Both the position numbers and the translations under genes were made by a program. The notes beneath the pieces are model-generated. The model was given only the letters and a program-made list of their open reading frames with translations, made no database searches and was not told the origin of the DNA. Positions 1-6,882 of a stretch of 10,235 nucleotides of DNA are shown here, in pieces. Every line of letters starts with the position of its first letter. Position 1 is the first letter of the stretch. The DNA is from Myxococcales bacterium (GTDB lineage Bacteria; Myxococcota; Polyangia; Fen-1088), in the NCBI GenBank assembly GCA_003157315.1, contig PMJE01000149.1, forward strand, positions 1 through 10,235. The letters run 5' to 3'.

Positions 1-1
1 G

Positions 2-178
2 CGCAACCCCACCCTCATCACGCACAAGTACTGTCTGCCAGGTCCTTGCGGCGAAGAACATGCTTGGATTCCCGCGGGCTACGAGTGGGTGGACGCCGCG
101 ATTCCCGGGCCGCGGCCTGTCACCTACAGCTTTCTCAAGCGCCGCGATCGCGGGTTCGGCCCGTTCCCAAAGCATTGA
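2..178 (+). CDS. 3' end of an unrecognised protein (5' end lies outside the window)
   Basis: The second plus-strand frame is open from the window edge to a TGA at 176-178 and encodes 58 residues. I prefer it to the two competing frames because its third codon positions are strongly G/C and its composition is protein-like: it has the segment KYCLPGPCGEEHAW with two cysteines, several aromatic residues, and a basic tail ending RGFGPFPKH. I do not recognise the family, and no catalytic motif is visible in this piece. It converges on the minus-strand STAND gene, with 31 bases between the two stop codons, so it is probably the neighbouring locus and not part of the conflict system. The other frames are also open here, so the call is moderate. 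Confidence 0.5.
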   Translation, partial: RNPTLITHKYCLPGPCGEEHAWIPAGYEWVDAAIPGPRPVTYSFLKRRDRGFGPFPKH

Positions 179-185
179 CATGAGA

Positions 186-210
186 ACCCTACGGCTGCAC
201 GCCGTCGGGT
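186..210. terminator. Hairpin between convergent genes, possible bidirectional terminator
   Basis: The 186-195 arm (ACCCTACGGC) pairs with 201-210 (GCCGTCGGGT) in nine of ten positions, with one T/C mismatch, around a five-base loop (TGCAC). It fills the gap between the two convergent stop codons and touches the STAND stop at 210-212. Neither side has a clear run of T, so it is not a textbook intrinsic terminator. Its position between convergent genes makes a terminator or 3'-end stabilising role the most likely one. Confidence 0.45.
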
Positions 211-3200
211 CAGGGAGCCGCTGTTGCCGGCGCCGCAGGTTCTCCGCCGAGCATCGCGCGGATCAAGTCGTCGACAGCGGAGGAACACTTTCCGGACGGA
301 CCGCCGCCCTGGGGGCACCTGAACGCTACCTCGTCCCGCAAGTCCTTTTCAACATCATGCCGTTCAGGGGCTGGGACCATCTCGTTGGTATTTGGGTCAA
401 TGCGGAAACCGCCCACCATCTCGGCCAGGTGAGCCAGCCGAGGAGCATCTCCTGGCGTGACGTCGGCTCCGCCCAGCACATCCCAAACCCGGACGCGGTT
501 GCCCGACGCTGTGAGCATCCGCCGGCCAGAGGGCGAGAAGTCCACGGCCACCACGCTCTCGTCGTGCTCGAACCAATCGCTCGCCGGAAGCCCGCTCGAT
601 GCTTCCCAGATCCGGGCGGTCTTGTCCTCGGAGGCAGTCGCGAGCCAGCGCCCATCAGGGCTGAAGTCCGCATCCAGAATCGGGCCATGGTGGACTATCT
701 TCTGCCCCACATACTGCCGAGTCCGAAGACTCCAGACACGGGCTTTGTTCTCCGTGATCAGAGCTAGTTGCTCGGCCCGGCGATCGAACACGACACGAAA
801 GACGTTCCCGGCCTCGATGTCCGCGAGTTTGTTGAGCGCGCCGTCGGCCCCAACCTCCCCCAACGCCACACCGGTGTCGTTGCGTTCCATCGCGACTATC
901 TTGCCGTCATCATTGAGCCAGAACCCCGAGACATTCTCAATGGCCTTGCCGATCGCCGCATGCGTCTCCGTATCCCAGAGCTGCGCTCTCCCGCCGCTGA
1001 CAATAAACAGACGTTTACCGTCGCGGCTGAAACTCCGGCCTTCCGGCGTCTCGGAAGGCAGTCTCGTTTCGTCAGGATCGGGGTTCTTTCCTGAGGGGAT
1101 TCCTTGCTTCAGATAGCATCCCTCGATGTAGCATGTGAGCGTGTGTCGCCGATCTCTCGCGAAGACCCTTCCGGGAACTACCTCCTCGCGGCGACTCGAT
1201 CTGCTTGATTGCTCCAGACCTTCCCCGGCACCCTGCGCATAGAAGGCTTGCTCGGAGAGGAACCATGACCTTCGCACCGCCTCGTGGAGTTCGTAGACGG
1301 CCGGCCCGCGTCGACCCCGGATGCTCCAGCTCGCGCTCTTCCCGTCCAGCGACACACTCACCAGGCTCTGATCTCGTAGCGGACAAGCAAAGACCAGCGT
1401 GTCTTGTTGAATAGGCTCTGTCAGCGCTGCTCCGGTAGAACTCCACGCCCTGATGATTCCATCACGACCCGCAGCGCTGAGCCAGTCACCCTCGGGGCTG
1501 AACGCGAGATTCATCACCCCACCGCTAGAACCCATGAGCGTGGTCGAAGAAGACCAAGGGGCGCGCCAGAGTTCCACCCCACCGCCTTCGAGCGCGAGTG
1601 CAAGTAAGTTGCCCTTGTAATCGAAAGTCATGCCAGAGACGGCCCTTTGGGCCCTGAGGTTGGGTTGCACCTTGCCCCCCCTAGGCAAGCGCCAACGCGT
1701 GAGCGTGCCGTCGGTTTGCGCCACCCATAGGGTCTCAGAAGTGGGATCTATGCGAAGCTTCGTGGGCCGCTTTGAAACGGCAAACTCCGCGTCATGCGCA
1801 CCATCATGAGCATCAGCCACAATCACCGAACGCTCGAAGTTCTGATACGCGAACCACCTGCCGTCCGGACTGAGAACGGCAAGGGGAGGATACAAGTGCA
1901 CTTGGACGTCGAAACTCCTCCTCGCACCCAACTGCCAGACGGTAACGCCCTGTCCGTTGGGCAAGAGGACGACCTGGTCGTCGTCGCTTGCCGACAATGT
2001 TCCAAGCCTTGCGGCAACCTTGAACCGGAACTCCTCAACGCCGGAGCGCCGAAATGTCCATTGGATGCCCTCTCCTGGCAGTTGCGGCACGAATAGCAAA
2101 CGAGTGCCATCGGTGCTCATCTTAAGTATGGCGTATCCTTGCTGGCCAGTGGCCAAGTCGCGAGACAAGTTGCCACGCACGAAAACACGTCCGTCGCGCA
2201 ACGCTGCCGCACAGCGAGCGCCGCCGGAATCGCAGGCCAGGTGGGTGAATGGCCCTTGCGGGAAAAGCGGCGGCACTGGCAGCGGCCAATTCCGGCGCAA
2301 CAACAGGTCAGCCAGTAGCGCGCGCGCCCGAGTTGCGCTGGGGTCGTCCTCCACTGCAGCAGCCAGCTGGGCGAGCGCTTCCCGATAGTTCCCCTGGCCC
2401 AGGCTGGTGTCGATGAACTGCCCGCGGAGTGCGCGTCTGGCTTGCGCCGCCACGCGAAGCGCATCCTCACGCTGAGCAAGCAACTCCTTGATGGAATTGC
2501 GCGCCCGTCGTTGCACTACCGAGAACCAACCCATCACACCCAGGGCCAGCAACAGGCTGGCCAGCGCCACAACAACCCGGCGCACGCGTCGCCGCTCTTT
2601 GGCTTCCCGGGCAAGCATCGCTTCGTCTTCGCGTTCTTCCTCGCGTTGCCGTGCTTGCCGTATGGTTCGGCTGCGCACCGCGATCTCGGCCAGGATGTCG
2701 TGGGTAATCTCGATCCACTTGCCGTTGTGACGATCGAGCACGCGCAGCAGGCGCTTCTTCACCAGCTCCTCAAGCAGATCACTGGTGAACTCGGAAACCG
2801 CGAGCGCCTCAGTGACAACCGCGCTGGTTCGAAAGCCAGTAGCCGTGACGAGCTGATCTTCGACGAAGGTTCGCACCGACGGCGGGACGTTGGCGAGCGC
2901 ACGGTCGTAGAAGCCGGCGATGATGTCCGCCCGGCTGCCAGTCACCAGATCGCGCGTGATCAGAGTGCCTGGTTTGCGTCGGCGGGCAAGCTCAGAGCAC
3001 AAGATACTGAGCAGCGCAGGTTCAACTTCCAGTCCATCCAAGGGGCGCTCGTCTTGATTCGAGGGTGCGACTGTCCTGACAATCAGCTCCGCCACGCCCT
3101 CATCGACTAGCGGCGGGCGTGCAGGTGCCGAATCTATGCCCTTGGCGTTCGCCGTTGCCCGCCGCCGCTGGGTCACCACCTCCATCGCGGTTTCCCCGTT

Positions 3201-3869
3201 GAGATGGCCAATCCGGTAGCGGTTGTGAATGATCGCCGGGATTTGACTGCGTAGCGACTCAAGCCCGTGCAGAAAATCCTCGCGGATGCTGATGAGCACC
3301 CGTGAGTCGTTGCGCTGAAATGACAGCTCGCGGGCCTTTTCCGGGTGCAGGTCCAGATCCTGCCTCACGCTCAATGGCGGAGTCTCCTCGATAAGTCCCT
3401 TGAGCTCCTCGACAAGCTGGGCCGCCTGTTCGGTGCCTGCCCCAATCGTGAACAGCTCTTCGAACTGATCGAAGATGAAGACTGGCTGTGCTCCTTCGAT
3501 TGGTTCATTGCGACGATGCAAGTATTCCCACGCGGTCTGCTTGGGGTCCGGTTTCGGCATCCCGTCCGGTCGGCTCGCGACGATCTTGGCTTGCAGCTGC
3601 TCTGCCACGGGCGGCGAACCTGCGACGTAGCTGATGCGAATCGGAACCGGGAAAAGCTCGTCGCGCGGAAAGCGCGGAACCAGTCCGGCGTTGATGAGTG
3701 ACGTCTTGCCCAGCCCGGAGGCGCCGTAGAGAATCACACAACGCGTCCGCTGCACCAAGTGCAGAAGCTGCTCAATTTCACCGTCCCGGCCGAGAAAGAA
3801 AGCCGCGTCCGCGGTGCCAAACGAATCTGGCCCTGGCCAGGGATTGTCGAAATCCAGCAACGTACTCAT
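210..3869 (-). CDS. nSTAND NTPase with one membrane helix and C-terminal WD40 propeller
   Basis: This is a 1219-residue signal-transduction NTPase. Residues 25-400 form the nSTAND (novel STAND) P-loop module: Walker A GASGLGKTS at 49-57, Walker B VFIFDQFEELF at 130-140, an arginine-bearing strand ISIREDFL at 193-200, the YRIGHLN segment at 218-224, and a winged-helix-like end at 360-400 (KWIEITHDILAEIA). A basic, Glu/Arg-rich charged helix (402-430) leads into one hydrophobic helix at 431-451. A short TPR-like stretch (490-525) precedes about 600 residues of WD40-type blades. The clearest blades are 784-811, 1062-1090 (FSPDGRWLATASEDKTARIW) and 1104-1131; those at 855-945 are degenerate. After the last blade comes a 75-residue tail with a CxxxxxxxxxC segment. 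Members of this class use NTP-dependent oligomerisation to switch on partners when the repeat region senses a trigger. The ATG at 3869 overlaps the SIR2-TIR stop as ATGA, and no strong ribosome site precedes it, so coupled translation is likely. Confidence 0.95.
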   Translation of the reverse strand: MSTLLDFDNPWPGPDSFGTADAAFFLGRDGEIEQLLHLVQRTRCVILYGASGLGKTSLINAGLVPRFPRDELFPVPIRISYVAGSPPVAEQLQAKIVASRPDGMPKPDPKQTAWEYLHRRNEPIEGAQPVFIFDQFEELFTIGAGTEQAAQLVEELKGLIEETPPLSVRQDLDLHPEKARELSFQRNDSRVLISIREDFLHGLESLRSQIPAIIHNRYRIGHLNGETAMEVVTQRRRATANAKGIDSAPARPPLVDEGVAELIVRTVAPSNQDERPLDGLEVEPALLSILCSELARRRKPGTLITRDLVTGSRADIIAGFYDRALANVPPSVRTFVEDQLVTATGFRTSAVVTEALAVSEFTSDLLEELVKKRLLRVLDRHNGKWIEITHDILAEIAVRSRTIRQARQREEEREDEAMLAREAKERRRVRRVVVALASLLLALGVMGWFSVVQRRARNSIKELLAQREDALRVAAQARRALRGQFIDTSLGQGNYREALAQLAAAVEDDPSATRARALLADLLLRRNWPLPVPPLFPQGPFTHLACDSGGARCAAALRDGRVFVRGNLSRDLATGQQGYAILKMSTDGTRLLFVPQLPGEGIQWTFRRSGVEEFRFKVAARLGTLSASDDDQVVLLPNGQGVTVWQLGARRSFDVQVHLYPPLAVLSPDGRWFAYQNFERSVIVADAHDGAHDAEFAVSKRPTKLRIDPTSETLWVAQTDGTLTRWRLPRGGKVQPNLRAQRAVSGMTFDYKGNLLALALEGGGVELWRAPWSSSTTLMGSSGGVMNLAFSPEGDWLSAAGRDGIIRAWSSTGAALTEPIQQDTLVFACPLRDQSLVSVSLDGKSASWSIRGRRGPAVYELHEAVRRSWFLSEQAFYAQGAGEGLEQSSRSSRREEVVPGRVFARDRRHTLTCYIEGCYLKQGIPSGKNPDPDETRLPSETPEGRSFSRDGKRLFIVSGGRAQLWDTETHAAIGKAIENVSGFWLNDDGKIVAMERNDTGVALGEVGADGALNKLADIEAGNVFRVVFDRRAEQLALITENKARVWSLRTRQYVGQKIVHHGPILDADFSPDGRWLATASEDKTARIWEASSGLPASDWFEHDESVVAVDFSPSGRRMLTASGNRVRVWDVLGGADVTPGDAPRLAHLAEMVGGFRIDPNTNEMVPAPERHDVEKDLRDEVAFRCPQGGGPSGKCSSAVDDLIRAMLGGEPAAPATAAP

Positions 3870-5239
3870 TGTGGCCGAGACCTGTGCACAGAAGTCTGGA
3901 CGTCGGAAATGAAACGGCTCATGTCCTCCGCGTCTTGCAGTCGGCGCCAGTGCAGCGCCCGGATTTCGGGGTCCAAGGCCGGGTCGTCAGGCCGCGTGTC
4001 ATCCGCCACCAGAGGCAGGACAAAGTCCGCGTCCGCCCGCTTGCCGCTGCGCAGTCGCAGCGCCTCCTGCCATTCGACGCGTACGTAGCGAAAACTGCCG
4101 GATTTCACGTTGGCGGAGATGACAGGGACGCAGACCGCGCACGACTTCAGCGTATCCGCTATTCGGCGTTCCCACTGATCACCCCCGCGCAAGGCCTCCC
4201 TATCCAGCCAAACTCTCACGCCAGCTTCGCGCTCCAGCCGCTCTCTCAGCTTGGTCGCCACGGCGAGATCTTCGCTGGCATAGCTGATGAAGACTTCTCC
4301 TGCGGTCGGGGGAACCACGCTGGTGCCGGGCGAAGTCGGCGCGGCGCCTACCTCGGGGTGGCGTACCCGCCAACGTCGACTGAGCTCGTCGATGAAAGAG
4401 GTCGCCGTGATGGGCAAGACCTTTACCTCGCCAAAGTGCTCGAAAAACAGCGCCTGTTCGCGATCGGCATTGGCAGAATCGTCAACCAGATAGTCGGCCC
4501 GCCTGGCCTTGGACAGCCGCTCTGCGGAGCTCACCCGTAGAAAGAAACGGGTCAGCCAGCCGGTCAAGCGCGTGCCCAAAATCAGCAGACGCTGGTCGCG
4601 CAGGGCTTCTGACAAGTGTGGTGGCTGGCACTCCGGAGCTTGCAGGGTGTGCATGAATTCCAGCACGTCTTCGTCGGTCACTGCGAAAAGTGGCGCCGCC
4701 TGGGCCCTGCCAAACAGGTGATAGACGACAGGATAGTCCAGCTCTTTATACTTTTGCGGAATGTCGACTTCCCGATTGCGCTCGTAGGCCAGCACGCGCG
4801 TGCTTCCACTCAGACGATTGTTGAATCTGACCTCGTTCAAAGCAATCGCCAGGTAGGGGTCAAAGGAAGTGGTGACGAACACATTGAAGTCGCGAATCTC
4901 GGCGAGCTGCTTGAGCGGAATGGGAAGGGGAAAGTCTTTCGCGGTCCGTAGCGCGTCGTAGATCGCGACGTAGAGGTCCTCGATTCCCCGCGGATTCTCC
5001 TGCAGATAGCGAAAGGCCAGATCATTGAGTGAGCGCGGCGGCTCGCCACCCAGGCCCAGCTCAGTCCCCAGATAGGCAGCCAGGCCCAGCTCCTGGGACG
5101 AGTCCGCCCTCTTCATCGTGGTGAGATGCTCACCAATCACTGGGATGACCATGTGATCCTCGATACGGCGGAGAATCCTAATCCACTCTTGCTCCGAAAT
5201 CGGCGGCGTCACGCTACCAGCCTCTGACAACATCGTCAT
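3866..5239 (-). CDS. SIR2-like / TIR fusion protein, predicted effector
   Basis: This is a 457-residue protein with two NAD-linked folds. Residues 25-290 resemble the SIR2-like family: VIPVIGEHL at 31-39 (nucleotide-binding start), FVTTSFDPYL at 121-130, VYHLFGRA at 172-179, TDEDVLEFM at 188-196 and LLILGTRLTGWLTRFFLR at 218-235. The catalytic Asn of canonical sirtuins falls at Ser125 and the His of the HG motif falls at Phe176, so this domain may not be an enzyme. After a Pro/Thr linker, residues 314-452 form a TIR domain: EVFISYASED at 315-324, VWLDREALRGGDQWE at 343-357, and YVRVEW with the candidate catalytic Glu389. TIR domains of this kind often cleave NAD+. I chose the ATG at 5239, preceded by GAGAGGA; an upstream TTG (5263) and an ATG at 5233 are alternatives. 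It is the first gene of the minus-strand operon and overlaps the STAND gene by four bases. Confidence 0.92.
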   Translation of the reverse strand: MTMLSEAGSVTPPISEQEWIRILRRIEDHMVIPVIGEHLTTMKRADSSQELGLAAYLGTELGLGGEPPRSLNDLAFRYLQENPRGIEDLYVAIYDALRTAKDFPLPIPLKQLAEIRDFNVFVTTSFDPYLAIALNEVRFNNRLSGSTRVLAYERNREVDIPQKYKELDYPVVYHLFGRAQAAPLFAVTDEDVLEFMHTLQAPECQPPHLSEALRDQRLLILGTRLTGWLTRFFLRVSSAERLSKARRADYLVDDSANADREQALFFEHFGEVKVLPITATSFIDELSRRWRVRHPEVGAAPTSPGTSVVPPTAGEVFISYASEDLAVATKLRERLEREAGVRVWLDREALRGGDQWERRIADTLKSCAVCVPVISANVKSGSFRYVRVEWQEALRLRSGKRADADFVLPLVADDTRPDDPALDPEIRALHWRRLQDAEDMSRFISDVQTSVHRSRPQ

Positions 5240-5243
5240 TTCA

Positions 5244-5250
5244 TCCTCTC
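5244..5250 (-). promoter_or_regulatory. Ribosome binding site of the SIR2-TIR gene
   Basis: On the minus strand GAGAGGA lies four bases before the ATG at 5239 and ten bases before the ATG at 5233. It excludes the longer TTG start at 5263, which lies upstream of it, but does not decide between the two ATGs. Confidence 0.55.
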
Positions 5251-5275
5251 TGCTCGGCCACAACCTATCCGAGCA
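5251..5275. promoter_or_regulatory. Inverted repeat in the SIR2-TIR leader, candidate operator or mRNA hairpin
   Basis: TGCTCGG (5251-5257) and CCGAGCA (5269-5275) are perfect seven-base inverted arms separated by 11 bases. The repeat abuts the GAGAGGA ribosome site of the SIR2-TIR gene. It could bind a dimeric repressor or fold in the leader RNA and restrain translation; the sequence cannot tell which. Confidence 0.4.
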
Positions 5276-5299
5276 AATCCAGCACAGGCAAGTTACCCA

Positions 5300-5308
5300 T
5301 GTATAACA
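5300..5308 (-). promoter_or_regulatory. Candidate extended -10 promoter for the SIR2-TIR/STAND operon
   Basis: Read on the minus strand this is TGTTATACA: an extended -10 (TGn) followed by TATACA, four of six matches to TATAAT. Transcription would begin near 5293 and give a leader of about 54 bases containing the 5251-5275 inverted repeat. I see no good -35 box, which is tolerated for extended -10 promoters. The same DNA read on the plus strand gives TATAAC (5302-5307), a possible -10 for the phosphoesterase operon, also without a -35. Promoter rules are loose in GC-rich bacteria, so this is tentative. Confidence 0.35.
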
Positions 5309-5313
5309 TCCCC

Positions 5314-5331
5314 GCTGCCAGGTGTGGCAGC
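5314..5331. promoter_or_regulatory. Perfect inverted repeat in the divergent promoter region, candidate operator
   Basis: GCTGCCA (5314-5320) and TGGCAGC (5325-5331) form a perfect seven-base dyad around GGTG. It sits next to the back-to-back -10-like boxes at 5300-5308. It would cover the -35 region of the minus-strand promoter and the likely start site of the plus-strand promoter. A regulator bound here could therefore control both operons; this is inferred from position alone. Confidence 0.4.
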
Positions 5332-5400
5332 CTTGCTAGAAACCCCTGCCTCCGTGGGAAAGCCAATGGACAGAGCACGAAGGCTGGACTATGTAACGGG

Positions 5401-5410
5401 AAAGGGAGGG
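5401..5410 (+). promoter_or_regulatory. Ribosome binding site that sets the phosphoesterase start
   Basis: AAAGGGAGGG ends eight bases before the GTG at 5419. The open frame extends upstream to an ATG at 5299, but that extension lacks a ribosome site and encodes a non-conserved-looking stretch, while the motif-bearing protein begins directly after the GTG. Confidence 0.7.
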
Positions 5411-5418
5411 ACACTCGG

Positions 5419-6882
5419 GTGAAGAAGACCGTTCTCGTCGTCTCCGACCTGCACCTCGGAGGGTCGGAAGGGTTTCAAATGTGCACACCGGCCGGCGCTG
5501 CACAGTTGGCAAGTTTCTTCCACTGGGCAGGCGGGCTTCAGCGCAGCGAAAGCGGCGTTGACCTGGTTCTGGCCGGCGACGTGGTTGACTTCCTGGCGGA
5601 GCCCGACGACCAAGGCCAGCCGCGCGAGCGCTGGACCTGGACTCCCTTCGTCGCCGATGAGGCGCTCGTGCTTGCCAAGCTGGAACGGATCCTGGCCCGC
5701 ACCGCCGAGGTCTGGCAGGAGCTGTCGGAATTCGTGGTAGCCTCGGGCACGCTGACCATCCTGCTCGGCAATCACGATGTGGAGCTGTCCCTCCCGCGCG
5801 TGCGCCGGCGCTTCCTTGAGTCAGTGGCGCCTGCCGGTGGCCGCGTGAACTTCCTCTACGACGGCGAGGCGTTCGCGCTGGGCGAGCTGCTTGTCGAGCA
5901 CGGTAACCGGTACGAGGGCTGGAATGTCGTTGCCCACGACTCGCTTCGCCGCCTCCGGTCGGCCCTGTCGCGCGGCGAGCCGGCCCCCGACTTTCCGCCC
6001 CAGCCCGGCAGTCGTCTGGTCGCCGAGGTGATGAACCCCATCAAGGCACGCTATGCCTTCGTCGATCTCCTCAAGCCGGAAACCAGCGGCGTGCTCCCCA
6101 TCCTCGCTGTCCTCGACCCGGCCATCTGGCGGCGCGCGGGTCGGGCCATCGCGGATGGCGCGCGGGCGGCTTGGCGGCAGGGCCGGCTCGGGCCGGAAGG
6201 CCCCAGCAGCGGCGAATTCATCAACGCTTCCATGGCGGCGGCAGCATCGCCGAGGGGAAGCGAACTCATTGGCAGCGCAAGCCCGAGGCAAGAACACCCC
6301 GCCGCGGCCGGCCTACCATTCCCCGACGAGGACGCCATCTCGCTCGCCGATCAGCTGGCGCGAGGTGCGAAGAGCGAACAGATCAGTGCGATCCGCGATG
6401 TCGAGCTCGGCCTGTTGCTGCGTGCCTTCCGCGCCCGCCGCGACAAGGACGAGTCGGGTTTCGATGTCGGCCAGGAAGCGGCGCTTTACCGCAAACCCGC
6501 CGAAGCGCTGGCGCGACGCGGATACCGAGTCATCGTCTTTGGGCACACCCACCACGCCAAGGTCCTGCGCTTTGCCACTCCGGGCGGGGAAGCCACCTAC
6601 CTGAACAGCGGAACCTGGGCCGACCTCATGCGGCTGCCACCGACCCTCTACCAGGGCTCGCCCGAGCAGGGCGAGCGAACGCTCGCTGACTTCCTGCAAG
6701 CCGTCGGCAGCAACGACATCGCAAAGTACCGGCGCCAGCTCCCCAGCTTTGCTCGCATCGACCTTGACCAGAACGGCCGCGCGGTCGCAAGCAACGTCTT
6801 CTTCTTCCAGCAGGGCAGCGAGCCGGAACCTCTGTCCACCGCAGGAGTGCTGAGTCGCCTGGCACTGGGGGATTGCCTGTGA
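5419..6882 (+). CDS. Calcineurin-like metallophosphoesterase
   Basis: This is a 487-residue metal-dependent phosphoesterase, probably cytosolic since no signal peptide is visible. The two-metal site appears complete: Asp10 and His12 in SDLHLGG, Asp54 in AGDVVDF, Asn118-His119-Asp120 in LLGNHD, His161 in VEHGN, and His376 and His378 in VFGHTHH. About 215 residues separate His161 from the GHTH motif, far more than the minimal fold needs. This insert (about 170-365) holds a partly hydrophobic helical segment around 220-255 and an Ala/Ser/Pro-rich loop around 256-300. The family cleaves phosphomonoesters or phosphodiesters, including cyclic and other nucleotides; the substrate here is unknown. 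The protein is the first gene of the plus-strand operon and overlaps the protease gene by four bases (GTGA), so both are probably made together. The GTG start is supported by the GGGAGGG site at 5404-5410. Confidence 0.94.
   Translation: MKKTVLVVSDLHLGGSEGFQMCTPAGAAQLASFFHWAGGLQRSESGVDLVLAGDVVDFLAEPDDQGQPRERWTWTPFVADEALVLAKLERILARTAEVWQELSEFVVASGTLTILLGNHDVELSLPRVRRRFLESVAPAGGRVNFLYDGEAFALGELLVEHGNRYEGWNVVAHDSLRRLRSALSRGEPAPDFPPQPGSRLVAEVMNPIKARYAFVDLLKPETSGVLPILAVLDPAIWRRAGRAIADGARAAWRQGRLGPEGPSSGEFINASMAAAASPRGSELIGSASPRQEHPAAAGLPFPDEDAISLADQLARGAKSEQISAIRDVELGLLLRAFRARRDKDESGFDVGQEAALYRKPAEALARRGYRVIVFGHTHHAKVLRFATPGGEATYLNSGTWADLMRLPPTLYQGSPEQGERTLADFLQAVGSNDIAKYRRQLPSFARIDLDQNGRAVASNVFFFQQGSEPEPLSTAGVLSRLALGDCL

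Noticed and set aside
60..767. Plus-strand open frame of 235 codons over the left edge and the STAND C-terminus
   Set aside because: It runs antisense to the last WD40 blades of the STAND gene. The second plus frame explains 2-178 better.
5299..5418. Forty-residue N-terminal extension of the phosphoesterase from the ATG at 5299
   Set aside because: It has no ribosome site, would overlap the candidate -10 boxes and operator, and encodes no conserved-looking sequence. The GTG at 5419 has a strong site directly before it.
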